Shown: positions 11,627-23,333, counted from the first letter of the stretch. The stretch: DNA of 64,000 bases from Purpureocillium takamizusanense (GCF_022605165.1 NC_063070.1:1736001-1800000), one strand, 5' to 3'. Translations and numbers: made by a program. Notes: generated by a model from the sequence alone, not told the origin.

Positions 11627-12612
11627 ATGTCGTCGTTCGAGCCGGTTGTGAGTAAACACCACCAAACTGTTTGCGACAAAGCGGGGTGATTTGGCGGATG
11701 CAGGACAAAGGGAGCGGGAGCAGCGGGCACGAAGCAAGGCAGACGAGGATGGCGAGCGAATTGGTGCCTGCTGCTTCCGCTGCTTGCGACTTCATGCGCC
11801 GTTGAAACCGGACCAGCAGCACAATGTCGAGGCTCGAGCTAACACAAGTCTTAGGTTGTCGTCGACGGCAAGGGCCACCTTCTGGGCCGCCTCGCCAGCA
11901 TCGTTGCCAAGCAGCTTCTCAACGGCCAGAAGGTCGTTGTCGTCCGCTGCGAGGCCCTGAACATCTCTGGCGAGTTCTTCCGCGCTAAGCGTATGTCTCC
12001 CTTCATCCACCCGCCAGATCCGGCTGGACGCGGTTGGCTTCCACCAGCCGAATCGACGAGTCGATTGCAATCCATGGAGCAGACACTGACAGTCGAACAG
12101 TCAAGTACCACGCCTATCTCCGCAAGATGACACGATACAACCCCACCCGTGGTGGTGAGTCCGAGCCAAATCGCCTTTCGTCGCCGCTGAGCCCGCCTTG
12201 CTGATGACCGACAGGTCCCTTCCACTTCCGCGCTCCCTCCCGAATTTTCTACAAGGCCGTCCGTGGCATGATCCCCCACAAGACCGCCCGTGGTGCCGCC
12301 GCTCTCGAGCGCCTCAAGGTCTTCGAGGGTGTCCCCCCTCCCTACGACAAGCAGAAGAAGATGGTCGTCCCCCAGGCTCTCCGCGTCCTCCGCCTGCAGC
12401 CCGGCCGCAAGTACTGCACCGTCGGCCGTCTCAGCCACGAGGTCGGCTGGAAGTACCAGGATGTTGTTGCCCGGTTGGAGGAGCGAAGAAAGGCGAAGGG
12501 CGCCGCCTACTACGAGCGCAAGCGGGTCGCTGCCCGACAACTGTCCGACGCCAAGAAGAACGCCTCTGTCAAGCCCGAGACTGCGAAGGCCCTTGCTGCC
12601 TACGGCTACTAA
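11627..12612 (+). CDS. RPL16: 60S ribosomal protein uL13 (L16/L13a)
   Basis: Four exons: 11627-11647, 11855-11990, 12101-12154 and 12215-12612. Introns are 207, 110 and 60 nt, all GT-AG, and the first has a CTAAC branch site close to its 3' end. The first exon holds only seven codons (MSSFEPV). The spliced protein is 202 aa, the normal length for the family. It reads through [15 protein letters not shown], the [20 protein letters not shown] core and the [10 protein letters not shown] motif, ending AAYGY. It is a structural protein of the large cytoplasmic ribosomal subunit. Having several introns with a tiny first exon is common for fungal ribosomal-protein genes, which are often spliced and expressed at high level. 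Confidence 0.95.
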
Positions 12613-13699
12613 ACTGGCCGATACCCTGGCCCTAGCCGGTCTCGGTAGCTTCGCATTGTCTTGTCATTTCTCGTGCGGTTCATTAGATTGGCGCGGCGGT
12701 TCACAACGGATAACACTTGATTTGCTGAGTGATGGCAAGGGCGGCGGCTTATGGGAAGGTGGCGGAAGGTTGTTCTAAATGTTCTACATGAATCTCGTCG
12801 GCGGCGGAACCCGTGCCAAATCAAATAAAGCACAGAACCAACAACTCGAAGTTTCCGGCGGCTCGTGAGGGCGACGGATGGCACGTTTCGGGGTCGGCCC
12901 GTGCGCGCTGTGAAGACGCGGAACTGGAGGAATGGCCTGCCTGTCCCACGGCCATGGCCCAAGGAAACCATGCTTGGCTCTGGCGGCAGAGTCCAAGGGG
13001 ACGCAGGACGTGGTGGGCGATAGTGGGGAGGATGGGACGACACACGGTATATTCTCTTCTCGCGTGAGAGAGACTAGCATTTGGCATTAGGAGTAGAAAA
13101 GGAATGGAACTGACTTATGATCAATTCCCCGGATGACGCGGACCAGTCACATGCTGGAAATGGCGGACGTCGACGTCGACCTTGTACGATGTAGTGTCTG
13201 TGTGTGCCCCTCTGCGCTTACGTCCATGTTATGGCTCTTGCTTTTAGATACATACCAAAGAACAAGAATATGCATACATATCTCATTCTGGTAGTAGCCA
13301 TGTCAGAACACTACAAATACATTAGAGGCGTTCTCCCATGTATTTCATCTCCCGCCAATGCCGTGGAGTTGTGGGTGAGGGCGTTGTGCAGAGACGCGGG
13401 GGACCCCACAGTCACATGCTGATAAGATAACGGGTCGGTCCAACGTGTTCTTTGTTGCGCGCCAGTCTGAGGGTCCCCTTCGAGACAAGGACAGCTTCAC
13501 TTGATAGACCGACCACCCACCCTCAGCACACTTTCGCTCCTTTCTGAGCAGCCTGCCAGCCCGCGTGCTTTTGGCCCACGGAAGGAGATCTACCGGACAG
13601 AAACGCAGGCCGCCTTCAGTCCCCGTACATCGCGTTAGGCGCACGCCTCGCTTCGCTTCTTCAAGTCGGTCTCCCTCAGACCGCACATACACCACAGCT
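12613..13699. other. intergenic between RPL16 and SEC72
   Basis: About 1.1 kb with no supported gene. It should hold the RPL16 3' UTR and the promoter of the next gene. Confidence 0.5.
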
Positions 13700-14314
13700 A
13701 TGGCGGACCTCGAGCACTTCGACCTCCTCCCCCTTCATATGGATCCGCAGTCCAAGGCCATCTCGTCGGCACGGCCGTCGCGCACCCTCGACGCGGAACT
13801 CGAACAGCTCAACACGCTGCACCGAGCGTTGCTGTCGCTCGACCACCCGGCGACGGTGCCCCCGGCGCCCATCCCCGTCAACCCCAAGCGCAGCGGCAAC
13901 ATCAGCAAGCTGCGGGACAACGGCAACGCCGAGTATCGCAAGCAAAAGTACCCCGAGGCGGTGCGCCTGTACACCCTGGGCATTCAAATGGCGCTGACGC
14001 GGCCCATGTGGGAGCCCGCGGCGCTGGTGCGCGAGGAGGTGTCGGGCCTGCTGGCCAACCGCGCGCAGGCGCACATGGCGATGCAGAACTGGCCCGAGGG
14101 CGCCGTCGACGCCGAGGCCAGCGTCGAGGCCCGCCGCGTGGGCAACGCCAAGGGCTGGTGGAGGAGGGGTCGCTGCCTCGTCGAGATGGGCAGGCTGGAC
14201 GAGGCGAGGGAGTGGGTGAAGAGTGGCCTCGAGGTCGAGGGCGAGGAGGCTGAGCTTGTCGGCCTGCTCAAGGAGATTGACGGACTGATTGAGAGGAAGA
14301 AGCGATCGCTATGA
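13700..14314 (+). CDS. SEC72: ER translocation protein Sec72 (TPR domain)
   Basis: Intronless, 204 aa from the ATG at 13700 (the frame is open from 13565, but only from a non-ATG codon). It starts MADLEHFDLLPLHMDPQSKA. A tetratricopeptide region follows (about 75-185): LRDNGNAEYRKQKYPEAVRLYTLGI, then LLANRAQAHMAMQNWPEGAVDAE, then GWWRRGRCLVEMGRLDEARE. The N-terminal FDLLPL-D-P-SKA block plus a C-terminal TPR is the Sec72 layout. Sec72 is a peripheral subunit of the Sec62/63 complex; its TPR binds the C-terminus of cytosolic Hsp70 (Ssa1) and helps post-translational import of secretory proteins into the ER. Another small TPR co-chaperone is the alternative. Confidence 0.78.
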   Translation: MADLEHFDLLPLHMDPQSKAISSARPSRTLDAELEQLNTLHRALLSLDHPATVPPAPIPVNPKRSGNISKLRDNGNAEYRKQKYPEAVRLYTLGIQMALTRPMWEPAALVREEVSGLLANRAQAHMAMQNWPEGAVDAEASVEARRVGNAKGWWRRGRCLVEMGRLDEAREWVKSGLEVEGEEAELVGLLKEIDGLIERKKRSL

Positions 14315-15105
14315 GAGGGAGGTGAGGGGGCGGGTCGCTGGATAAGGCGGGCATGGGGAAGGCCAACAAAGCAAGATGCAGGCAGGGCAAGCGATGTACA
14401 ACCACGTTACTAACATGATATCAAGTTTGCGAGGAGGGAGAGGACCACTTCATTAATCGGCGCATGGGCAAATACACGTGGCTTTGTGTTTGAATCTCTG
14501 CTTTATAGCTGACGATGCTTGCAGCGGTGACTGCAAGGGCACAACGTGGAGTCTGCGACATCGCAAGCCGCAACTTTGACATGTCAGATTCTGAATGCGA
14601 AGCGTGGTTTCCCTGCCATTGGATATCCTAAGAACGGGGCACAAAGCAAACAAAACATGCCGGATCGTCCCGTAACCATAAACATCAACCCTCCCTCATG
14701 CAAGCACTAGCACTTGTGTTGTGAATGCTCGTGAACGCAACAAACAGCCGCCCACCCTTCTTGCCTGGCCTCGCCTGACGCGCAACCCTCGAAGCGATAC
14801 TCGCGAAGAGCCTCTAAAACAAAGTGGAGTTGTAATGAACCGTCGGTGTCTGGAAAGGTCGTGGCGCCTGCCTGTCATATGCTTTCCGATGACCAAGCAG
14901 GCGCAGGAAAATATGCTGACGCAACGCTTCAAGTGCATCCTGGCAATTGGGCAGCAATCGCGTCAGTGCCGAGCTGGAGGGTCTAACCGATAGGGCGGGC
15001 CGTCAAGGTCTTTTCGTGACCACGTGTATTCGATATCGAGCCAGCTGATTCCTTGATGAAAACGCGCGGCAGGGCACGCATGCCGGGTCCGCAACACAGG
15101 CTGCA
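14315..15105. other. convergent intergenic region
   Basis: Between the stops of SEC72 (+) and the small conserved gene (-). No coding signal seen. Both 3' UTRs are expected here. Confidence 0.5.
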
Positions 15106-15465
15106 CTACGCCTTCTCGGATATTGGTGTCTTTTCGCTGATGCTGACCTTGATGCTCTTCTGGCGAGGGCGCATGACGGCGTCCTGGCTACTCATCCGAC
15201 GGTCGAGGGCGCGCTCAAGCTTGGCGCCGAGGGCCAGCTTGCTCATGTTGTCTGTCTTCTCGTCGCTGAGGACGACGCGCTGGGACGAGAGGGCCTTGTT
15301 CTCCATGCGGTCCAGACCGAGGGCAATATCGCGGATCTCGGCTTGCGCCGAGTCTGATGTCTGGAAGGTGGGCGTCAAGGACGGGGCCACCATGCTGTAC
15401 GTGCTGAAGCGGACCGACGTTCGGTTCTGTTGGCAAGCCACAGTGTCAGCAGGAGCGGCGGCCAT
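15106..15465 (-). CDS. small conserved fungal protein of unknown function
   Basis: Single exon, 119 aa from the ATG at 15465. The frame runs much further upstream, but that part is Pro/Ser/Arg-rich and looks non-coding, so the MAAAPADTV start is preferred. Visible features: a Ser/Thr-rich segment (SVRFSTYSMVAPSLTPTFQT), then a probable amphipathic helical stretch (IRDIALGLDRMENKALSSQR) and KTDNMSKLALGAKLERALDRRMSS, ending in a basic, Ser-rich tail with two SEK repeats. There is no signal peptide or membrane segment. The sequence is well organised and looks like a small protein conserved among Sordariomycetes. I do not recognise a function. Confidence 0.62.
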   Translation of the reverse strand: MAAAPADTVACQQNRTSVRFSTYSMVAPSLTPTFQTSDSAQAEIRDIALGLDRMENKALSSQRVVLSDEKTDNMSKLALGAKLERALDRRMSSQDAVMRPRQKSIKVSISEKTPISEKA

Positions 15466-18055
15466 GGGCGCGGTTGAGTGCCAGGACTCGAGGCGCGATC
15501 GGGGGAGCTTGTGGGGAGGGAAGCACGTCGAGGCGGTCAACGGCGTACGAGGAGAAGCGGAGCGAGAAAGGGGATCGGGGATGTTTATTGCGGTGGCAGC
15601 CAAAGGCGAGACGAGACGACTGGGCTCAAGGGAGGGAGGGTAAGACAGGCAGGCACTCGCGTCGATTGTTTGCCCCCGGGCAAGGCAGGACCAAGACAAC
15701 AAACAGCGCAACGAGGTTGGGGGACAGGGCACATAAGACCAGCATCGTGGTGGCCTGGACAGACGTACCGAGGGCGCCATTATGGGGCGAGAAGAATCGA
15801 GCGAGGCAGGCATCGTGATTCGTGACGAGCGAGTACCTCTGGGGACAACAGGGAGGCGGCGATGCGGTGGGTACTCGTCGGTTTCGCGGGATGACTGTGA
15901 CAATGCTGCTAGCTGGCGTTGGGGGAACCGGAAGACGGGATGGGGCACGCGCGCTCTCCTTTGTCACGGCGCTGAGGCGATGGTACGGTGCTTGCTTGGC
16001 TCGGGGCCGGAGGCGAAAAAAGGGTGGTTTGGAGTTGATGGCTGGGCGAGGGAGCGGAGTTGATGAGCCCCTGACGACGACGACCGCTGCTGGCGTCCCA
16101 GGAACGAGGAACTTTACGGGGGGGCGGATCAATTCCCAAGCCAAGGAAGGCGAAATGCGACGGGGGTTGGTGGTTGAAAGTCTCCAGGGCTGGTTCAGTG
16201 GATGGGCGTCGGGCGGGCATGGCACCCGACGGTGAGACCAGGCTGCCCGGGGAGGAGCCACACCTCATGCAGCGGCAGCAGGTTTGGCGCCCGTTTGGCG
16301 CCCATTGATGGCGCCGTCGACGGCGGCGATAGCGGGGACCCGAGGGGAGTGGCACCTTCCATCAGGAGTTTCCTTCACTGAGGTGGTGGGCAAAAATTCA
16401 GTGGATGAGTCCATTGATGGGCGCAGCACAGCTCGGGTGCGGGTGAGCGCCAGAGAGAGGGGGCCAGTGGGCCGCCCCTCCAACACCCCATTCCTCGTGT
16501 GACCCGACATCTCCACCACCATCACCACCACCCACCACCGCCTCCTGAGACCACAATGCCACCTGGACTGGGGTGGCCCGTCAGTTGCCACGAGGGACGG
16601 TCGGCGCCGTCACGTCAAGCCACGCGCGCTGGCACATGCCCAAGACGGCTGGCTGGCAAAGGTTACTTTGCATCCCCTACTCCGTACATCCCCTAGGTAT
16701 TGTTGCAGCGCGCCGTGAATCGAGTGCAGACGCCTCGTCTCCGGCCAGAGCCAGAAGCAGGAGGAATCGCCCTCACCCACGCCACCAGTATCACCCTTGC
16801 TGTTTGCTCGCGAGCCCGAATGTCAGCATCGATCACGCTGGCGTGATCTGCTTGCGCACTCCCTGCCTCTCGTTGGTCGCATCGTGGCCCAGGACCCTGC
16901 GCTGTCGCCGCTGGCCGACTGAACTTTCAGCCGCGGCGGCGGTGCGGCAACGCCAGTACGGTAGGGTAGTTACGTTGGCTGGGGCTGGACCACCATACCA
17001 ACTCAGGTGAAGACGACGAGTGAGCGCTGCTTGGCAAGCGGTGATCTCTTGGACAGGCGCCTGATTCAAGTGACTACGTGCGTTTATTAGGCTGTGCCTG
17101 CCATCTTGCCAACCCTTCCCGGGTTTGCCGAAGAATGTTTGGCTGTGGGCCTGCAGAATGGTCGGCATTTGGGCATCCCTCACACGTGGCCCGCCGGAAT
17201 TGAAGGTTAGCAGTCCGTGGGCAGAACGGCGCATCTGGCAAGATACGATGGTGTCTGTCCGGACCCGTCCCATGAATTTGGGAGTGAGGCGAGATACTGG
17301 CTCGAGACGACAGTTTCGCTTATCCTGTGAAGCGAGGCGTTTTGGCAAGACGTACAGTATACTTTTGTAGAATCGTGCCTTAGTACCTCCTAGGTACTGT
17401 ATTGCTAGGTCAGGCACTTTCTTTACCTTAGGTACCTTACCTATTTATTACCTTTGTACCAGGACACGCCATGGTGCCTTCCCAAATGGCAAGTCAATAT
17501 CGTATCGCGCACGTCACTTAGTGTCTTGGTCCGTGTTGCCTAAAACCTGTATATCCAAGGTACTACTCTAGCGTGCTCGGCCAACCGTCAAACGACCTCA
17601 CTCGTGTGTTTTGGCTGAACACCAGCACAAATCCTTGTCCTTCCAAACCCAAAGTGTCCAGAATACCCATCAACATCATATCTAGCAGCATTTTCATCCA
17701 TGCAGGCCTGTCGCTTTCATAGAGACCCAGCCCGCGGACAAATTGCAGCGGCCCCTCGGTTGGCACATCTCATCTATCTCATGACAGCTTGAGGTAACAT
17801 ACAAGACAGCTGAACATATATGCGTCCACGACTCGAATGAACCACGAGCGTCTGCGCCTGGTCCTCCCGTCCGCTGCCGGTCCGCTGCGGCAGAGATGGA
17901 TGAATTGCGGGTGTCGCGCGCACATAAAGTTCGTAACAACGATGCTCGCCCGTACATATACAAAGTAGCTAGTCGGCCACTGTCTTTCCTTGCACTGGGG
18001 GGCAAAGCATATATAGGCTCCGTCAGCATCATGCCACACGATGGCGCGGGGCACG
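15466..18055. other. 2.6 kb gene-poor region
   Basis: Long overlapping frames in 15.6-16.4 kb are Pro/Arg/Ser-rich and lack family features, so they are treated as chance products of GC-rich DNA. Around 17380-17460 is an AT-richer patch built of TACC/GGTA strings. A TACTCCGTAC copy of the recurring intergenic 10-mer is at 16678-16687. Confidence 0.45.
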
Positions 18056-18409
18056 TTACCCACGGCTTTGGAAACATGTATCGCAGCACCCGTGGTCGCA
18101 CGTCGCCGTCTCCGTCTCCTGAGGCGCGCCTGAGCCCAAGCCCATCTCCATGCGCTGGACTGGCTGCAGGCACCAGCCGCCCGTATTCGGACCTTGGCGA
18201 CACTGACAGCACACCCATCGCCCGCCTTTGCTCCTGAAGGCGCAGTTTTCCAACGGGCAGTCGGTCCTCCCCTGTCGCGTGTCACCAAACTCGGTGTCGT
18301 TGCAGGGCTCCGTTCGCCGGGACGTGACGTCGAACGTCGAGTGTCTGCAGTACGACCACTTGATGGATGTGTGTCCGCATCCGTGCACGCGCGGCTCCCC
18401 TTTGCACAT
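18056..18409 (-). CDS. small cysteine-rich protein, tandem family member A
   Basis: A 117-aa frame from the ATG at 18409. I do not recognise a named family. The N-terminal half reads M-C-x8-C-x-H-x7-C...C (Cys2, Cys11, His13 and later Cys), like the MC...CGH start seen in many fungal small proteins. The C-terminal half reads CPLENC, six residues, GGRW-x-CC-x-C, an Asn seven residues later, then C and finally CDHGCCDTC. The paired Cys/His knuckles suggest zinc binding. No signal peptide is visible, so it is probably intracellular. Two paralogues with the same layout follow at 19417 and 20907 on the same strand. Alternatives: an incomplete gene model with a missed 3' exon, or a decaying copy. 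Confidence 0.55.
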   Translation of the reverse strand: MCKGEPRVHGCGHTSIKWSYCRHSTFDVTSRRTEPCNDTEFGDTRQGRTDCPLENCAFRSKGGRWVCCQCRQGPNTGGWCLQPVQRMEMGLGSGAPQETETATCDHGCCDTCFQSRG

Positions 18410-19416
18410 GGCTGTTGCTACCGAGTTTGGCTCTGATACACAGCGGCTGGTTTGCTTCTCTCGAGGGCACGTGCGGTCGACGGTCTTTGCGGCTCGGCAT
18501 ACGACTGACTTGCACGGGCAACATTTTATACTCTGGATCCTACCGGCGATGTCGACACGATCCATCAGACTTGCAATCGGCGCTCGCCAACATGACGGGG
18601 CGTTCACCGCCATGGTGTGAAGCCTTCTCGCCAGTCCGTAGCGAGCGCATCGTTAGCAGCTCGTCGCCTATCCATGGCTCCATCGCCGGCCAGCGATTTC
18701 AAAAATATTTCATATTTCGGCCCCTGTGGCTTTCGAAAGCCTGCTTCGGTGCTGCATATTGATGTCTCGGGAGACCACCATGTGGCGTCGGCAGGACGGG
18801 TGTTCGGACCGGAACGCCATCTCGCCTGGCCGAGTTCATCATGCAAGATGCCACAGGGGCTCCTGCGTCCCACCTGCTGGAGGCGCAAAAAGCATCGTGA
18901 CTCGCCGCCGATGCTGCAGTTCGCCGATGACAAACGCGAAGCTTGCAGCGGACACTGTGACCAGGCATATGGGTTGCTAAATGACAGGCCTGTCAAAGAA
19001 ACTCATCGTTTGGTGGATTACTGCCAGCCTGTACTAACGGATCTTCCAATAGTGCCAAATTGGAATACATACATAGGTTCCATCGTCTTGTGGGAGCTTG
19101 CCTGCTCATCCGCTGTCGTTCCGCAACGTTCGCAAGACTCGGCAACATTCTTCCGTACGAGCCGACCCGACCAGCTGGGTTTGTGAGACCCGAGCTCGCT
19201 GGAAAGACTGTCCCAACACTCCGGCACATGTCTCACGAATGCTGCGGCCCAATGTGGCTGTACTGTCGAACGATTTGTTGTTGATGACCTGTGGGCGACT
19301 GTCTCCGTATCGCACGGCCAGGACTCTGCTGGACCGTAAGCACCCTCCTCCCACTCTCTGTCTGCGACCTCTGTTCCCGGTTGACCCATAGCAGGTTTAC
19401 AGTGCCACCCTCTCGT
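18410..19416. other. spacer between cysteine-rich genes A and B
   Basis: About 1 kb. I looked on the minus strand for another copy of the GRW-x-CC-x-C domain and did not find one. Probably promoter of A and 3' region of B. Confidence 0.45.
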
Positions 19417-19755
19417 TCACAGCTGCCAACTTCCCTTTGGACACGCGTGGCAGCACACGTGCTGGCACTGCACCAGCATCCCCCCTATCAGCATTTCGCA
19501 CTCACACCGTGCGGCCGTGTTCATGACCTTTCCGCACTCGCAACAGTTCCAGCGCCCCTCGCGGAGCGAGTACGGGCAGTTGGGCAGCAGCGGACACGGG
19601 GGCATCGGTATGATGCTGCTGTTCGGCTCCTCGACTGTCTCACGCGTGAATTTGGCGCATGAGGTCGGCTTCCCGTTTGACGGCATATCGGGACAGGGTA
19701 GGCACGTAGTTGCGTGGTGCTCACACGCGAGAAAAACACGCTTCTCCGTGCACAT
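19417..19755 (-). CDS. small cysteine-rich protein, tandem family member B
   Basis: 112 aa from the ATG at 19755, the most compact member. N-terminal half: M-C-x8-C-E-H-x4-C-x2-C, then a Cys at about 34. C-terminal half: CPLLPNC, six residues, EGRW-x-CC-x-C, then N-x4-C-x-C and CQHVCCHAC near the end. About one residue in six is Cys. It aligns by eye with members A and C through the two halves, with shared CPL..NC, GRW-x-CC-x-C, Asn and C-x-H-x2-C-x2-C positions. Paired CxxC and CxH knuckles favour a zinc-coordinating fold over disulfides, since no signal peptide is seen. Function unknown. Being free of length differences, this copy best defines the family. Confidence 0.6.
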   Translation of the reverse strand: MCTEKRVFLACEHHATTCLPCPDMPSNGKPTSCAKFTRETVEEPNSSIIPMPPCPLLPNCPYSLREGRWNCCECGKVMNTAARCECEMLIGGMLVQCQHVCCHACPKGSWQL

Positions 19756-20906
19756 GGTACAAGCTTGAGTGCTCGATCCAGAACGTAGACGACCGGCCGA
19801 AGGATGATGTTTCAGGGAGAATCGTTTGAAATGTGGCTAGGGAGAACCGGCCTGGCATCCGGATGATGTCAGTCGTAGACGTGTAGATTTTGTATCCTCT
19901 AATACGAAGTGGACCGTCTCCAACGTTGCAGATTCGACTTCCGTCTTATATAGCCCTCTGCATACGAGCGGCCCGTCAAACCTCGTCGGCAACCTGACAA
20001 ACACCGCAAACAATGGTCGACCCAGACAGGACATGCTCGAACTCACAACTGACAAGGTCCTCCCCCAACAGCCACGACGACAAAGACCCGGACGGGGCAC
20101 GCAGCCCCGACTATCACAAGCAAGCCATTTTCCTATTCCACGACGTCCACCAGGACAGCCCGGCGAAGCTATCTCTCGGCTCTTGCGGCCACTGCGTTTG
20201 GGTGACGACGATGACGGGGGGCTGCCCCAGGTGGCGCGCAGACGAGAGATGGGGATGGGATGGGATGGCTGGAGGAAACATGAAAGCTCCGGGCGAGAGA
20301 AGAGGAAAGAGAGAACGAGAAAAGACAAGGGGAGCAGGAAAGACGGATAAGAAAAGATCCCTCCCACTTCCGAGCTTGGTCTCCAGGTCGGCGATCAGTC
20401 GACAGAAACGACATCGTGGCGGTTCTGGTGCCCTTGCTCGGGAGCCATGGCAGCCAGGAGAACCGTCGTGCTCGATGCAGATGGCGCCCCGCAAGGGGGA
20501 TATAGCTCCTGCGCCGTGGATCTTCGGAGGGATAGCCGAACCGAGGCCTGTGTGACCCGCGGACGAGAGTTTCTCACCAATGAAAGCGACGAAGACGGCT
20601 CTCCAGTCTTGCTTCTAGATCGGAGTTCGGAAGGGCGGGCTGAAAGCCTCACCTGGAGCTGGCAAGTGTTGGAGAATAGCCGCAATGCGTTCCCACTCGC
20701 CCCAAGAAGGTTCACCAGACGACGAGGGGGACACCACGCGGTTGGCTGTCCTAGGTCTCTCGGAGCCCTTCAGCACCACCCCCGTGACTTCAGCCACCAC
20801 CGACCCGACACAGGCTCATCTTGACGACGTTGTCGAAGCTCCAATCCCCGGGGTTGGCCATCTCCGGTACCATCGTCCCCCTGAACTCCCACTTTCTGCT
20901 CGTTTG
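19756..20906. other. spacer between cysteine-rich genes B and C
   Basis: About 1.15 kb. A minus-strand frame around 20385-20490 carries a short CRFCRLIADLE segment that looks more protein-like than its surroundings, but no complete gene could be built around it. Confidence 0.45.
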
Positions 20907-21389
20907 CTACCGGTCTGCCGTACACGCCGCGCAGACGTTGTGGTAGCAGAACGTGTCTGGGCTGCCGACCTTGCGGTTCGTGCACGTCGTGTACGCGTTG
21001 CCCCCCCTGCCGCACGCGCAGCACGCCCAACGCCCGCCCAGATCCTCGACGCGGCACGCCCCCGTGCTGCACTCGACGCTGATGAGGCATTTGCCCAGCG
21101 AGCAGCAGCTTGGAGGCTCAGCGGCAGCTTCCCCGTGCCAGGCCCAGCCCGCTGCCGCTATGGTGATGGCGGCGGTGTTGGCGGTCGTTGCTGTTGCTGT
21201 TGTCGTCGTCGTCGCCGTGCCCTCCGCAGCGGCCACTGGCGTGAAGACGACATTGGTGCAGGGCGCGGCGGGCTCACCCGTGGACGGATCGATGACCGCG
21301 TCCGGGCAGTAGAGGTAGTGGCTGGCCGAGGTCAGGGGCCGCGGGCACGGGGGTATGTGGTGGTGGTGGAGGACCGACCACTGGCACAT
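20907..21389 (-). CDS. small cysteine-rich protein, tandem family member C
   Basis: 160 aa from the ATG at 21389 (the frame extends further upstream without features). N-terminal part: M-C-Q-W, a HHHH run, then PPC, YLYC and PAAPC, a Cys/His pattern comparable with A and B. A Thr/Ala-rich low-complexity linker of about 35 residues follows. The C-terminal domain has CCSLGKC, CSTGAC, GGRW-x-CC-x-C, Asn, a Cys and the terminal C-x-H-x2-C-x2-C. The GRW core and the terminal knuckle match members A and B closely, so the three arose by duplication. The linker insertion is unique to this copy. Function unknown. Zinc binding is inferred from the spacing only. Confidence 0.57.
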   Translation of the reverse strand: MCQWSVLHHHHIPPCPRPLTSASHYLYCPDAVIDPSTGEPAAPCTNVVFTPVAAAEGTATTTTTATATTANTAAITIAAAGWAWHGEAAAEPPSCCSLGKCLISVECSTGACRVEDLGGRWACCACGRGGNAYTTCTNRKVGSPDTFCYHNVCAACTADR

Positions 21390-23333
21390 AATTTCTCTTT
21401 CCCGCTTCTGTCTTTCCCAAAGCTCTGGTCGTTTGTTTGCTGGTGCCTCTGTCTGTCTGCCTTGTGGCTCGTCCTCCCTCGACTGGGCTGACCGCACTCT
21501 TCTCGTGAGTAATTCCGGTATATCCCTCCTTTGCGCGGACTTCACAAGCACTGACCTCCCCCGCTCTCTCAAGGGCAGGGACCCCGCAGAACGCAACCCC
21601 AAGAGGGTAGCAGCACCGAAGAGCCTCTAGTGCGCGCACTCAGCGGCCCTCACCACTTTGCTCGTGGGCGCGTCCCCCTCCTCCAGTCGGAGAGCGGGAG
21701 AGAAGCTGCCTAGGGTCGGGTCGCACCAGAAAAAGGCGAAGCGATCCCTATGTCTCGGCCGGTTGCCTTGCTGACGTGAATATATTGGTTCGAACGGGGG
21801 AAAGAGGGGGGAGGGGGGCGAGGTGGCAGGGCAAGAAGATGGACAGGGAATGGCGCCAAGGCGAGGCAAGGCAAGGCAAGGCAAGAGACAGACGGGTGTG
21901 GTGGACCTTGGTGGCTGATGACGGGGATTAAGGATGTTCGGACAAGGACGGAAGGACAAGATGACTCGTTCGATGGGCGTCTTTTGTGCAACGATGGAGT
22001 AAAACCGAGCCGAGGATGGTTGGTGGCGGCGGTAGTAGTGTCGGTGGTGGTTGAGGAGCAGGTAATTCCAGTGTCCTAAGGAAAGGTGTGAAGTCACTCG
22101 TTTCTTGCTGCCAGAGCAGCTCCGTCGAGAACTGTCGAGGGCAAACGCGGATCTGTTGCTCAAGTTCAGGGCGGGGTCCGTCAAAGGGGCAAGGATGGTC
22201 ATCGAGGCTCAGACTCGCCACGAATGGCCAAGAGTTGATAACAGTAACTCCAAGTCTCGAGCATAATAGAGCCACAAGGCTGGCTAGAAGAGCGCGTGAA
22301 AGGCCAGGTTGGCGTTGACTGTCTAACAAGCAGTTGCTGGCGTCCCAACGCCCGTCCCGAGGAAGCTTCTTATACAATTGGAGGTTCACCTCCTGCCCAA
22401 ACGCCCCTGAGGGATTTTGCGTCCGTTATCTCAGCTCCTCACCTCCAATTCAGCTGGATAAGAGCGAAAGTCACGATAATCCCTCGCGCGTGAGAAAACA
22501 GGCCACCCTATTGATCCTGGTCGGGGCAAAGGGTGTGGTCCCTAAGCACGTGGAACCCCAATCCGTGGCTATGACGAGAGACCTGACGACGTCACGCACC
22601 GCTTGCGTCCGGATCGCAAGAGGCCGGAGCGGCCGCTGGGCGCGGTGAAGCTACTCAGTGCACTAATCCCTGGAAGGAGTGCCATCGGATCCTGTCAGTG
22701 CCCGAGCTCATGTCGCGCAATGAGGAATTCAGCCGCGTCACGCCGGCGATATGACGACTTGAGGCCGTTCTGCGCGTTAGCTACTCGAGGCGCCAGCTTC
22801 TTCGAGAAGGATGCTCCAGACTGTGCACCGCAGAAGACGTCGCAATAACCCACGGACGGACCGTTACGCGGTCTCGCCGTTGAAGTGCTGCCTCGGGACG
22901 GCTGCGGGACGTGCGTCGTACGGGCTTAAAATCAGGCTAGAGGCGATATCTCGAAGTCAAGCCAATGACGGAGATCGGACCTGCCGATGACATGCGCATC
23001 GCCGTACACAAGGCCGCCCGGGCCATGGGAACAGTTGCCAAGCAGGGTCGGCCAGCGAGTTCTGCACATTGACGGTTGCAGCCACAGCGTTGTACAGAAA
23101 CGTCGGCGCGTGCAGGCGCGGAGATGGGCGTTATGGCGCGGCGGAATAAGCCCGCTGGCCTCGCAGTCCTAGACTCGCTGTCGCGGCAACCCAAAAAGAA
23201 TGTTGTGACTAGGGAGAGTTGGACGCACGGCGCATGTTCGCATGAGGTGCCCGTCGCGTGTGCGGAAAGGAAAACCACTACAGACTCTAAGGGTATCCGT
23301 GTGCCGTTGCACACCATCATACATCGTCATTCG
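21390..23333. other. intergenic, upstream of member C and downstream of the AP-2 mu gene
   Basis: About 1.9 kb without a supported gene. A simple AAGGC-type tandem tract lies at about 21862-21883. Confidence 0.45.

Noticed and set aside
11648..12214. snoRNA inside RPL16 introns, as in mammalian RPL13A
   Set aside because: No properly spaced C (TGATGA) and D (CTGA) boxes; the one TGATGA is too near the 3' splice site.
15626..16355. Overlapping Pro/Ser/Arg-rich frames upstream of the small conserved gene
   Set aside because: No motifs, several frames open at once, no codon bias; fits GC-rich noncoding DNA or 5' UTR.
20385..20494. Short CRFCRLIADLE-like segment on the minus strand, thought to be a fourth family copy
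   Set aside because: Lacks the GRW-x-CC-x-C core and no start or splice sites could be linked to it.
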